DNA of 25,399 nucleotides from positions 1-25,399 of the forward strand of contig CAIOPD010000019.1 in NCBI GenBank assembly GCA_903860085.1, read 5' to 3'. This document shows, one piece after another, positions 7,411 to 15,054 of this stretch. Every line of letters begins with the position of its first letter. Position 1 is the first letter of the stretch. Made by a program: the position numbers and the translations under genes. This DNA comes from an uncultured Pseudomonadota bacterium (GTDB lineage Bacteria; Pseudomonadota; Gammaproteobacteria; Burkholderiales; Methylophilaceae). The notes under the pieces are model-generated. The model was not told the origin of the DNA, made no database searches, and worked only from the letters and a program-made list of their open reading frames with translations.

Positions 7411-8940
7411 ATGGAAATCATGACCCAATCAGACCCCAAAACACCCGCTGAAAAATCTTTATTAGCCGCTATAGACTTAGGTTCCAATAGCTTTAGGTTG
7501 GAAATTGGGCGTTTAGATAGCGGTCACATTCAACGCGTAGAATATTTAAAAGAACCGGTACGCCAAGGTGGCGATTTAGATGAGGATCGCAACCTCACTG
7601 CGGAATCTATGGAGCGGGGTATCCGTTGCTTAGCAAGATTTGGTGAGCGTCTACAGGATTTTGAGCCATCGCATGTTCGGGCCGTAGCAACACAGACGCT
7701 GCGTGAAGCCAATAACCGCGATGTATTTCTTAAATTAGCAAAAAAGGCCTTAGGCTTTGATGTAGAAGTGATTTCTGGTGTTGAGGAAGCGCGTTTAATT
7801 TACCAAGGTGTTAGTCGTTTTTTACCACAATCAGATGAACGACGCTTGGTGCTCGATATTGGCGGACGTTCTACCGAATTTATATTAGGCCAAGGCTTTG
7901 AAGCGCAGCAAACCGCATCTTTACATGTAGGCTCTGTCGCTTGGTCGCTTAAACATTTTGGCTCTGGCGAATTAACCGAAAATGCATTTATACGTGCAGA
8001 AATCGCAGCTGAGTCGATTTTTGATACGCTCGGGGTTAACTTTAACCACAAACGATGGGATGTGGCTTATGGCGCATCGGGTACCGTAGGCGCAATTGCT
8101 GATGTATTAGTGCAGTATGGTCGACCTGAAGATACCATTACTAGAGAAGGCCTATATTGGCTGCGAGAAGAATTGCTGCGCACACGTCATGTAGACAAAA
8201 TAAAATTATTGGGTTTAAAAGAAGAGCGTAAAGCTGTCATTGCTGGCGGCTTATCAATTATGCTTGGAATCTTTGATTTCTTAAACATTGAAACCCTAAA
8301 TGTAGCCAAAGGTGCCCTTAGGCATGGCCTGTTATACGACATGCTCGCGCGCGATGATGCCATGCTGGACTTAAGAAACGCCTCAGTACAAAGATTAGCC
8401 AGTAAATTCGATGTAGATATAGCCCACGCGAAAATAGTGGCAGAAGTCGCCGAAAAGTTATTTGAAAAAATTGGTGTCGATATACAATTTTCCCCGGGTG
8501 AACAACAATCTCATGCGCGTAAATTACGCTGGGCTGGCTTATTACACGAGATTGGCTGCGCGGTCTCACCTATAGATGCACACCTGCATGGTGCGTACAT
8601 TCTTGAGCATACTGACCCTCCAGGCTTTGCTCAAAGCGAACTTCGCTGCCTAAGCTTATTAATATTAGGCCACAGAGCTAAATTAAAAAAACTTGATGCC
8701 GATTTTTCAAACCGTATCTTCGTCATGCAACTTTGTTGCCTGCGCCTTGCGGTGATTTTATGTCACGCACGTCAAATGCCTAATTTACGTGGTATACAAC
8801 TTCATCTTTTAGACAATAAAATTGTACTAAGCTTACCAAGAACTTGGCCGGAGAAGTACCCACAGTCTTATTATTTACTGGATGAAGAAGCTGCATCATG
8901 GCAGAAAACAAACTGGGCATTTGAACTGAATACAATCTAA
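7411..8940 (+). CDS. ppx: Exopolyphosphatase (Ppx/GppA family)
   Basis: Removes terminal phosphates from polyphosphate (family: Ppx/GppA, ASKHA fold). At 509 residues it has the length of long-form E. coli Ppx (513), with N-terminal phosphatase domains and a C-terminal HD-like domain. Visible motifs are AIDLGSNSFRLEIGRL (phosphate-1 loop, from residue 20), SGVEEARLIYQGV with the presumed catalytic E125/E126, LVLDIGGRSTEFILG (phosphate-2 loop, from residue 147), AYGASGTVGAIADVL, and GLLHEIGCAVSPIDAHLHGAYILEHTDPPGF-type HD-domain segments near the C-terminus. The phosphate-2 loop has Arg153 where E. coli has Gly. Start is ambiguous: ATG 7411, or ATG 7420 with GGAA close upstream. It points away from htpG and towards sixA/ppk1, its functional partner genes. 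Confidence 0.95.
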   Translation: MEIMTQSDPKTPAEKSLLAAIDLGSNSFRLEIGRLDSGHIQRVEYLKEPVRQGGDLDEDRNLTAESMERGIRCLARFGERLQDFEPSHVRAVATQTLREANNRDVFLKLAKKALGFDVEVISGVEEARLIYQGVSRFLPQSDERRLVLDIGGRSTEFILGQGFEAQQTASLHVGSVAWSLKHFGSGELTENAFIRAEIAAESIFDTLGVNFNHKRWDVAYGASGTVGAIADVLVQYGRPEDTITREGLYWLREELLRTRHVDKIKLLGLKEERKAVIAGGLSIMLGIFDFLNIETLNVAKGALRHGLLYDMLARDDAMLDLRNASVQRLASKFDVDIAHAKIVAEVAEKLFEKIGVDIQFSPGEQQSHARKLRWAGLLHEIGCAVSPIDAHLHGAYILEHTDPPGFAQSELRCLSLLILGHRAKLKKLDADFSNRIFVMQLCCLRLAVILCHARQMPNLRGIQLHLLDNKIVLSLPRTWPEKYPQSYYLLDEEAASWQKTNWAFELNTI

Positions 8941-9013
8941 TCGCTATTACAACCGCTTGTAAATTTTTATTGCAAATCAAATTAAACGGTATAAACTGTT
9001 TATATAGTTTATT

Positions 9014-9019
9014 AAGGAG
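9014..9019 (+). promoter_or_regulatory. Strong ribosome-binding site
   Basis: AAGGAG, six nt before the ATG at 9026, fixes the start of the Lys/Ala-rich protein. It is one of the best Shine-Dalgarno sequences in the window. Upstream (8970-8995), TTGCAA and TATAAA are only 14 bp apart, too close for a normal promoter. Confidence 0.75.
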
Positions 9020-9025
9020 ATTGTC

Positions 9026-9469
9026 ATGACGAAAAGAAAACCAGCAAAACCGACAGCATTAAAACCTGTAGCGCCAAAAGTTACCCCAGCACAAGCAAGT
9101 AAACCAGCTGTAACTGCAACCATTGCAGTAAAGCCTGCCATCAATAAAGCCGTAATCGCTAAGCCAGCGACATCTAAAGCTGTTGTGAGCGTTACAAAAA
9201 CTGCCGTTAAAAAAGTAGCGGCTACTCAACCAGTTAAAATTGTAAAAGCACCGAAAGTAAAAATGGAGCGTGACAGCTTCACTATGCCTAAAGCTGAATA
9301 TGCTCAATTTCATGTATTAAAAGAGCGCTTACAGAAATTAGGTAGCCCAGTGAAAAAAAGTGAGTTATTACGTGCAGGAATTATGCAACTAAGTGCTATG
9401 ACGGATGCAGCTTTATCCGCTGTGATGAGCAAAGTGCCAACTATTAAAACTGGCCGTCCGAAAAAATAA
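9026..9469 (+). CDS. Histone-H1-like Lys/Ala-rich protein with RHH-like C-terminal domain
   Basis: I do not recognise a named gene. The 147-residue protein has two parts. Residues 1-78 are a low-complexity, basic tail of Lys, Ala, Pro, Val and Thr with repeated AKPA/VKPA/SKAV-type units, like histone H1 tails. Residues 80-147 look folded: DSFTMPKAEYAQFHVLKERL then SPVKKSELLRAGIMQL suggests strand-helix-helix, as in ribbon-helix-helix DNA-binding proteins. It ends KTGRPKK, resembling an AT-hook core. From memory, similar C-terminal domains occur in other betaproteobacterial hypotheticals; that needs a search. A role as a nucleoid-associated or DNA-binding protein is inference. It has its own strong ribosome-binding site, 85 nt after ppx, so it may be co-transcribed with ppx. 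No clear terminator follows before the convergent sixA. Confidence 0.85.
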   Translation: MTKRKPAKPTALKPVAPKVTPAQASKPAVTATIAVKPAINKAVIAKPATSKAVVSVTKTAVKKVAATQPVKIVKAPKVKMERDSFTMPKAEYAQFHVLKERLQKLGSPVKKSELLRAGIMQLSAMTDAALSAVMSKVPTIKTGRPKK

Positions 9470-9507
9470 ATGAAGAAGTGTAGGCGCGGCTTAACGTTTC
9501 AATAAAT

Positions 9508-10008
9508 TTAGTCGCGCGGATTACGTACGGCGTATAGGTATGTCTGATATTGTCCAACCATCATACGCTGACGTAGCCACCATACGGCGCCTTTCTTAAC
9601 CACAGAGGCGCCTTCATTCATTCCAAGCAACTTAGCAATGACCCGCCCAAGGTTTGGCTGATGGCCAATAAGTAATAGCGTTCTACTGCTATCGTCATTA
9701 GCTACGTTCTTTACAATCATCTGTACAGTGCTATCTACAGACAAAAAATCTACAACTTGCACAGGATACTTCTTTCCTAGATGCTGAGCATCAACTTCAT
9801 CCAACTGCTGCAAGGCAGCTAAAGTTTCCAAGCAGCGTCGCGCGGGGCTACACAAAATTTCTGTATTCTCAGGCAAATGCTGATGTAACCACTTGGCCAT
9901 TCTGTCAGCATCTTTGAGACCGCTCTTGCTTAACGCTCGATCAGCATCTTTACCCGTCACACTATCTACTTCAGCGTCAGCATGACGCCATAAAATTAAA
10001 TTAGCCAT
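9508..10008 (-). CDS. sixA: SixA-type phosphohistidine phosphatase
   Basis: A small histidine-phosphatase-superfamily protein of 166 residues (E. coli SixA 161). It starts MANLILWRHADAE, the RHG-type motif with catalytic H9 and R8. The second catalytic histidine is H116 in LLLIGHQPNLG, and CSPARRCLETL carries the conserved arginines. SixA removes phosphate from the histidine of phosphotransfer proteins in E. coli; the substrate here is unknown. Its ATG lies 25 nt after the ppk1 stop on the same strand, so the two are probably one transcript. Pairing with ppk1 may mean a role in phosphate metabolism, but that is inference from context. Confidence 0.92.
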   Translation of the reverse strand: MANLILWRHADAEVDSVTGKDADRALSKSGLKDADRMAKWLHQHLPENTEILCSPARRCLETLAALQQLDEVDAQHLGKKYPVQVVDFLSVDSTVQMIVKNVANDDSSRTLLLIGHQPNLGRVIAKLLGMNEGASVVKKGAVWWLRQRMMVGQYQTYLYAVRNPRD

Positions 10009-10033
10009 TGCCTATCCGTATTTGAATCAAATT

Positions 10034-12103
10034 CTAATCTGCATATTTTTTTAGCAACTGCTGCTGCGCACTAAAGCTTAAATCTGCTCCGTTAACTCTT
10101 CCACTAGGGACTGGAATTCGGTTATAAACGCCATCTGATCCCAGCAACCAAGCATCCTTGTTATCATCCAGACTCATTTGGCAGCATTCAAGTAAAATAC
10201 GCAGACGGTCATTTACATCTTCAATTGGCCATGCAACTTCAACACGGCGCATCATATTGCGATTCATCCAATCAGCACTTGCCAGCCACATATTCTCTTC
10301 AGTATCAATTTTAAAATAGAATACGCGAGAATGCTCTAAGAGCCGGCCAATAATCGAACGTACACGGATACGGCCATCCAGCCCTGGCGCATCAACTGGC
10401 AAAATGCAGGCACCGCGAATAATTAAATCCACTTCGACGCCAGCGCGCCCAGCTTTTACCAATGCCTTCACCAAAGCTTCATCGGTGAGCGCATTCATTT
10501 TCAAAATAATACTTGCTGGCTTACCTGCAATAGCCGCCAACTCAGCCGCTCTAATCTTGGCTAACATCTGCCGATGCAAATAAAATGGTGCTACCAAAAG
10601 CTTCTGCATACGGGGCAATTTAACCTGACTAGCAATATGCCTAAACAGATGCTCCATATCACGTGTAATTTGCACATCTGCCGTAAGCATACTAACATCC
10701 GTATACAAACGCGTAGTTCGCGGATTGTAGTTGCCTGTAGATAAATGGCCGTAATACTTGAGACCAGTCTCTTCACGACGCATCACTAATAACATTTTGG
10801 CATGGGTTTTTAAACCAACAATCCCATACACCACTTGCGCACCTACAGATTCAAGCGCTTCAGCCCAGTTAATATTAGCCTCTTCATCAAACCTAGCCTT
10901 AAGCTCGACCACGGCCATGACCTCCTTGCCTTGGCGCACGGCCTCTTGCAACAGCTTTAGCATGCGCGTATCAGAACCTGCACGATAGATGGTTTGCTGA
11001 ATCGATAATACATCTGGATCATTCACAGCTTCGCGTAAAAAGTCGATCACTGACTCAAAGCTTTCATAAGGCTGATGAATCAAAACGTTTCTCTGCTTCA
11101 ACTGGCTAAAGAAAGATTGATTGGATAACAACTGATGGCTAATTTGCGGCTCAAATGGCTTAAATTTAAGCTGACTACCTTCAGCCAAATCAGCCAACTG
11201 CATTAAACGTGCTAAATTCACTGGCCCATGCACCCGATATAAGGACTGCTTAGGCAAATTGAATTGCTGCAATAACATCTTAGCAAGCTTGTCATCACAA
11301 CCATGTGACACTTCCAAACGAACTGCATCTCCAAAATTTCTATGCACTAATCCTTTTCGCAAAGCTGTGCGCAGATTCTTCACATCATCTTCATCAACGG
11401 ATAAATCCGAGTGCCGAGTAACCCGAAACTGAGAGAAATTAAGCACTTCACGCCCATCAAACAGACTAGATAAGTGAGCGCGAATCACGCTAGAAAGTGA
11501 AACAAACTTTTGCTGTTTATCACTTAAGCTCTTTGGTAACTTAATGAGACGTGACAACACACGCGGCACTCTGACAATAGCAATATTATTGCTACGCCCA
11601 AAAGTATCACTCCCAGCCAGAGAAACAATAAAATTCAGTGATTTATTCGCCACCTGTGGAAAAGGGTGCGATGGATCTAGTGCGACCGGAATCAATAAAG
11701 GCCGCACCTCCGACTCAAAATACTTTGCCACCCAACCACGTTGCTGCAAGTTACGCTCACCATGTGAGACTAAATGTACACCCTGCTCTGCTAAAGCTGG
11801 CATCAGTTCATTATTGAAAATGTGATATTGCTTATCGACTAGTGCGCGCGCTACGTTAGAAATCGACTCATAACTTTGCACTGTAATATCGCCGTCCTGA
11901 TCATCTTCGCGCATGGCATCTACATGTGGTGCTGCACGCACCTCAAAATACTCATCTAAATTTGATGATACGATGCATAAAAACCGCAGACGCTCAAGTA
12001 ATGGATATTCTGGATTTTGCGCTAACCCTAACACGCGTTCGTTAAACGCTAAAATACTGATGTCACGATTAATAAGTTTTAATGGTGGGTAAGATTTACG
12101 CAT
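10034..12103 (-). CDS. ppk1: Polyphosphate kinase 1
   Basis: Reversibly polymerises the gamma-phosphate of ATP into polyphosphate, usually at the membrane. At 689 residues it matches the family (E. coli 688). The N-terminal domain begins INRDISILAFNERVLGLA. The two catalytic histidines expected from E. coli are present: H453 in YYGHLSTGNYNP, the phosphorylated one, and H591 in LLEHSRVFYFK. LKTHAKMLLVMRRE and LASADWMNRNMMRRVEVAWP are also typical. It starts at ATG 12103 with only a weak AAGAAA upstream. The region before it contains a PhoB-box-like sequence correctly spaced from a -10 (12131-12164), suggesting induction by phosphate starvation. sixA follows directly; ppx lies opposite about 1.1 kb beyond. 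Confidence 0.98.
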   Translation of the reverse strand: MRKSYPPLKLINRDISILAFNERVLGLAQNPEYPLLERLRFLCIVSSNLDEYFEVRAAPHVDAMREDDQDGDITVQSYESISNVARALVDKQYHIFNNELMPALAEQGVHLVSHGERNLQQRGWVAKYFESEVRPLLIPVALDPSHPFPQVANKSLNFIVSLAGSDTFGRSNNIAIVRVPRVLSRLIKLPKSLSDKQQKFVSLSSVIRAHLSSLFDGREVLNFSQFRVTRHSDLSVDEDDVKNLRTALRKGLVHRNFGDAVRLEVSHGCDDKLAKMLLQQFNLPKQSLYRVHGPVNLARLMQLADLAEGSQLKFKPFEPQISHQLLSNQSFFSQLKQRNVLIHQPYESFESVIDFLREAVNDPDVLSIQQTIYRAGSDTRMLKLLQEAVRQGKEVMAVVELKARFDEEANINWAEALESVGAQVVYGIVGLKTHAKMLLVMRREETGLKYYGHLSTGNYNPRTTRLYTDVSMLTADVQITRDMEHLFRHIASQVKLPRMQKLLVAPFYLHRQMLAKIRAAELAAIAGKPASIILKMNALTDEALVKALVKAGRAGVEVDLIIRGACILPVDAPGLDGRIRVRSIIGRLLEHSRVFYFKIDTEENMWLASADWMNRNMMRRVEVAWPIEDVNDRLRILLECCQMSLDDNKDAWLLGSDGVYNRIPVPSGRVNGADLSFSAQQQLLKKYAD

Positions 12104-12130
12104 GGTTTCTTAATTTTATATGTGACAACA

Positions 12131-12164
12131 ATTTTAAGCGTCAATTGTTACAAATTAATGACTG
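12131..12164 (-). promoter_or_regulatory. Candidate Pho box and -10 for ppk1
   Basis: On the minus strand CAGTCAT-TAAT-TTGTAAC (12164-12147) resembles the 18-bp PhoB box of two CTGTCAT units separated by four bases; the first unit matches 6 of 7, the second 4 of 7. Ten bp downstream is TAAAAT (12136-12131), 5 of 6 to the -10 consensus, which is the usual PhoB-promoter geometry. A second possible -10, TATAAA (12120-12115), lies almost on the start codon. Confidence 0.45.
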
Positions 12165-12217
12165 TTTAATGAAAAAGACAGGCCATTAAAAATAAGTGCG
12201 CGGCCTTCACAGCCAAT

Positions 12218-12240
12218 CATTAGGTAGCCACACCCTAATG
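12218..12240. repeat. Intergenic hairpin after tcdA
   Basis: CATTAGG (12218-12224) and CCTAATG (12234-12240) form a 7-bp perfect stem with a 9-nt loop, about 30 nt after the tcdA stop and upstream of ppk1. There is no T-run, so terminator function is doubtful. It is the only structure I see that could end the tcdA-side operon. Confidence 0.4.
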
Positions 12241-12267
12241 GTAGATGGGCTTTTAAGCTAGCGCTTG

Positions 12268-13086
12268 CTAAGCGTTGACCAGTTGTTGCAACAGCCAGCC
12301 GGCGGCAATAAATCCAAACGGTGCCGTAACGGTCACACTAGACCCATACCCAGCACAGTTTAAACCCGTAATGGCAGTAGTCTCTAATGCACACAACTCT
12401 TCTGGCTTTATCGCTTCTTCATCAGAATAAACGCAATGGATACCCAACTTGGCTATTTTATTTTTTTCAGGCTCTGCTTTGGCAAAGGCATAATCGCGGC
12501 GCAGAATATTACGTACCTTAGCTAACAATTTATCATGACTAACTTGCGCTAGATCAGCTTGTTTGATACGACTACCATCAAGTCGCCCACCAGCTGCACC
12601 TGTCATTACTAACGGTAAATGATATGTTTTACAAAAATGCGCAATGGCTGCTTTGGCTTTAGCATCATCTATGCAATCGATAACTCCGTCAAACTTTGCC
12701 ATTAATAGCGAATTGATATTTTCAGCGCTCACAAAATCTTCAATTTCGACCACCTGTACCGATGGGTTAATCAGGCGAATGCGTTCAGCCATCGCCGTCA
12801 CTTTAGCTTTGCCAAAATTACCATCTAGCGCATGCAATTGCCGATTCACATTAGATTCAGCAATATTATCCAAGTCAATTAGGGTGATAGTGCCAACAGC
12901 ATTCCGCGCAAGGGCTTCTGCTGCCCAGCTACCAACCCCACCAATGCCAATAACGCAGATGTGTGCAGCTTGCAGCCTAGCTAAGCCGGCTGCTCCATAT
13001 AACCGAGCTACACCGCCAAAACGCCGCGCGCTATCCATCGCTTCCAAATCATTTGTTAATGCAGCCGTCTGATTAATGCCTGTCAT
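12268..13086 (-). CDS. tcdA: tRNA threonylcarbamoyladenosine dehydratase (ThiF/E1-like)
   Basis: Member of the ThiF/MoeB/E1 family. TcdA (CsdL, YgdL) uses ATP to cyclise t6A37 of ANN-decoding tRNAs to ct6A. The protein is 272 residues. It shows RFGGVARLYG near residue 22, the ATP-binding loop GIGGVGSWAAEALAR (47-61), TLIDLDNIAESNVNRQLHAL, VIDCIDDAKAKAAI, and the family segment GAAGGRLDGSRIKQADLAQ, all close to E. coli TcdA. Its ATG overlaps the acpS stop by four nt (ATGA), so translation is probably coupled to acpS. That places a tRNA-modification gene at the end of the lepA-acpS operon. Met17 is a possible alternative start. Other E1-like enzymes (MoeB, ThiF) fit less well because of the RFGG start and the C-terminal segment. 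Confidence 0.93.
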   Translation of the reverse strand: MTGINQTAALTNDLEAMDSARRFGGVARLYGAAGLARLQAAHICVIGIGGVGSWAAEALARNAVGTITLIDLDNIAESNVNRQLHALDGNFGKAKVTAMAERIRLINPSVQVVEIEDFVSAENINSLLMAKFDGVIDCIDDAKAKAAIAHFCKTYHLPLVMTGAAGGRLDGSRIKQADLAQVSHDKLLAKVRNILRRDYAFAKAEPEKNKIAKLGIHCVYSDEEAIKPEELCALETTAITGLNCAGYGSSVTVTAPFGFIAAGWLLQQLVNA

Positions 13087-13460
13087 AGTTCTAAAATCAC
13101 GAAAGCCGTGGCTAAATTTTTCTCATCACTAATGCTAATGTGGGTATGTTGTATGTTTTTTTCTTGCATAAATGCCAGCAAGTCTGGGGCAAGCACCAAT
13201 ATGGGTTTACCTAAATCGTCGTGGGAAATGGCAATATTCTGAAAAGTGGCCGGCGCACGCAGACCAGTACCCAAGGCTTTAGAAAAAGCTTCTTTAGCCG
13301 CAAAGCGCTTGGCCAAAAAACGCGCTTTTATTTGTGAGTTTTGATAGCCTTCCAATTCACTGTCAGCCAAAACACGTTCGGCAAAACTATCTCCAAACGC
13401 ATTAATTGAAGCCGCAATACGTGATACTTCAACAATATCAGTACCAATCCCAAAAATCAT
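13083..13460 (-). CDS. acpS: Holo-[acyl-carrier-protein] synthase
   Basis: Transfers 4'-phosphopantetheine from CoA to a serine of acyl carrier protein, activating it for fatty acid synthesis. The 125-residue length is typical. The Mg-binding residues are visible: D8 in MIFGIGTDIVEVSRI and E57 in KRFAAKEAFSKALG. HISISDEKNLATAFVI is the usual C-terminal strand. It follows pdxJ by 31 nt and overlaps tcdA by four nt; pdxJ-acpS is a widely conserved pair. Confidence 0.97.
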   Translation of the reverse strand: MIFGIGTDIVEVSRIAASINAFGDSFAERVLADSELEGYQNSQIKARFLAKRFAAKEAFSKALGTGLRAPATFQNIAISHDDLGKPILVLAPDLLAFMQEKNIQHTHISISDEKNLATAFVILEL

Positions 13461-13491
13461 ATTACACGCTCATGCGTCGATCGAATCATGG

Positions 13492-14220
13492 CTACTTGAA
13501 AGAAAACTCTTTCACTAACGCCTTCATTTCTCGCACGGCATTATCCCAACCTACAAACAAAGCATGCGCTACGATTGCGTGACCAATATTGAGCTCTTCT
13601 AATCCTTCTATCGCAGCGATTTCATGCACATTATGATAGTGTAATCCATGACCTGCATTCACCACCAATCCTAGTCCGCGCGCGTAACTAACGGCCTGTT
13701 TAATTCGTAGCAACTCTAGGGCTTTAGTCTCCGAAGTCTCTGCGTCAGCAAACGTGCCAGTATGAAGTTCAATCACAGGTGCGCCACACTTTTTGGCGGC
13801 ATCTATTTGGGCATGGTCTGGCCCTATAAATAAGGAAACACGAATACCAGCACTGTTGAGCTTTTTAACAGCCTGTTCTACTTTTGCAAAATTAGCGACC
13901 ACATCTAATCCACCTTCAGTGGTGCGCTCCTCACGTCGTTCCGGCACTAAGCAAACGTCTTGTGGTGCTACTTTTAAGGCTATAGCGATCATTTCATCAG
14001 TCACTGCACATTCAAGATTCATTCGCGTTTGCAATAATCCACGTAATGCGTGCACATCGGCGTCCTGCATATGCCTACGATCTTCACGAAGGTGGAGAGT
14101 GATACTGTCTGCACCGGATTGTTCAGCCCTTAATGCAGCTTGCACTACGCTAGGGTACTGAGTGCCACGTGCTTGACGTATAGTCGCCACGTGATCGATA
14201 TTAACGCCTAATTTGATCAT
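13492..14220 (-). CDS. pdxJ: Pyridoxine 5'-phosphate synthase
   Basis: Condenses 1-deoxyxylulose-5-phosphate with 3-amino-2-oxopropyl phosphate to give pyridoxine 5'-phosphate, the ring-closing step of DXP-dependent vitamin B6 synthesis. It is 242 residues (E. coli 243). Visible motifs are VNIDHVATIRQARGT, SITLHLREDRRHMQD with H43 and R45, E70 in MNLECAVT, ELHTGTFAD, VNAGHGLHYHNV and LNIGHAIVAHALFVG. It lies 56 nt after recO, with no promoter visible between, so it is probably in the lepA-acpS transcript. Confidence 0.98.
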   Translation of the reverse strand: MIKLGVNIDHVATIRQARGTQYPSVVQAALRAEQSGADSITLHLREDRRHMQDADVHALRGLLQTRMNLECAVTDEMIAIALKVAPQDVCLVPERREERTTEGGLDVVANFAKVEQAVKKLNSAGIRVSLFIGPDHAQIDAAKKCGAPVIELHTGTFADAETSETKALELLRIKQAVSYARGLGLVVNAGHGLHYHNVHEIAAIEGLEELNIGHAIVAHALFVGWDNAVREMKALVKEFSFK

Positions 14221-14276
14221 AATTTTTACTAGTTTCTATGCTAAGTTATCTTGACTATGTTTGAGATTTGGCCAGT

Positions 14277-15011
14277 TTACAGCCCTTGTAAATCAATTAA
14301 AAGCTGCCTAGTGTGCAAAGGTTTATCCCCTAAATAATGCGCCAATAAATAGCGCATTAATAGCTTACTTTGTTGCTGCGTTTGTGACTGACTATAATCA
14401 TCATTGGCCATTGCCAGCAGAGTGCCACCAGACAATTGTACGCCATTTTGGGTGTGTTTTAATGCTGCATTAAACCTTATGGCGCCATGCTCGGCCTCAT
14501 AGCGATAACTGTTGGTAGAGACTATCGCTGTATTATCAGTATCCTCTCCTAAGGGAATGGCATACCCTAGTTCCTGCAACAACTTCAATTCAAATCGGCG
14601 TAAAGTGCTGGCTAAATCTTCGCCACTACCGAGAATTTTTAATGTGGCACTATAGTATTCAAAAAGGGCTTCGTGCGGATCTTCACGCGGCAACAAGCGT
14701 AATAACAGTTCATTTAGATAGAATCCACACATCAGTGCTTCGCCCTTGAGAAGCAATAAACCGCCACCCCAATCTAAACTATGTAGCGTTTTGAGTTCTA
14801 ACTTACCGGACCATGTAGCAACTAACGGCTGAAAAGCTTGTAACATTCCTCGCATGGCAGAGCGTGGACGTCGCGCGCCTTTGGCAGTAGCGGCTACACG
14901 TCCATAATCTCGGGCAAATAACTCAACAACTAGGCTGGTTTCTTTAAACGGAAAAGTATGAAGTACATACACCGCTTGATTGTCTTGACGATTTAAACTA
15001 ACTACTGCCAT
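14277..15011 (-). CDS. recO: DNA repair protein RecO
   Basis: RecO loads RecA on SSB-coated single-stranded DNA with RecR and anneals strands in RecF-pathway repair. It is 244 residues, matching the family. The N-terminal OB-fold region includes QAVYVLHTFPFKETSLVVELF and GRVAATAKGARRPRS; MRGMLQAFQPL and CGFYLNELLLRLL are typical of the helical part. The zinc cysteines of some RecO proteins are not evident, as in many proteobacterial members. It sits 43 nt after era, the usual rnc-era-recO order. Confidence 0.95.
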   Translation of the reverse strand: MAVVSLNRQDNQAVYVLHTFPFKETSLVVELFARDYGRVAATAKGARRPRSAMRGMLQAFQPLVATWSGKLELKTLHSLDWGGGLLLLKGEALMCGFYLNELLLRLLPREDPHEALFEYYSATLKILGSGEDLASTLRRFELKLLQELGYAIPLGEDTDNTAIVSTNSYRYEAEHGAIRFNAALKHTQNGVQLSGGTLLAMANDDYSQSQTQQQSKLLMRYLLAHYLGDKPLHTRQLLIDLQGL

Positions 15012-15054
15012 AAACGCTTAGTGGCAATTAAGCCAAGGGCATGAATGCCATCGA

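Noticed and set aside
8970..8995. Promoter TTGCAA / TATAAA before the gene at 9026
   Set aside because: The hexamers are only 14 bp apart, shorter than sigma-70 promoters normally use.
9059..9313. 84-codon frame on the minus strand opposite the Lys/Ala-rich gene
   Set aside because: It is Cys/Phe/Tyr/Trp-rich, as expected from reading a Lys/Ala-rich gene backwards, and has no ribosome-binding site.
9484..9517. Bidirectional terminator between the Lys/Ala-rich gene and sixA
   Set aside because: GCGCGGC and GTCGCGC can pair with one wobble, but the loop is 20 nt, there is no T-run, and the right arm lies in sixA codons.
12644..13072. 142-codon plus-strand frame opposite tcdA, and the similar 122-codon frame opposite pdxJ (13793-14161)
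   Set aside because: Both are fully antisense to well-recognised genes, with Ser/Ala/Arg-rich shadow composition and no supporting start signals.
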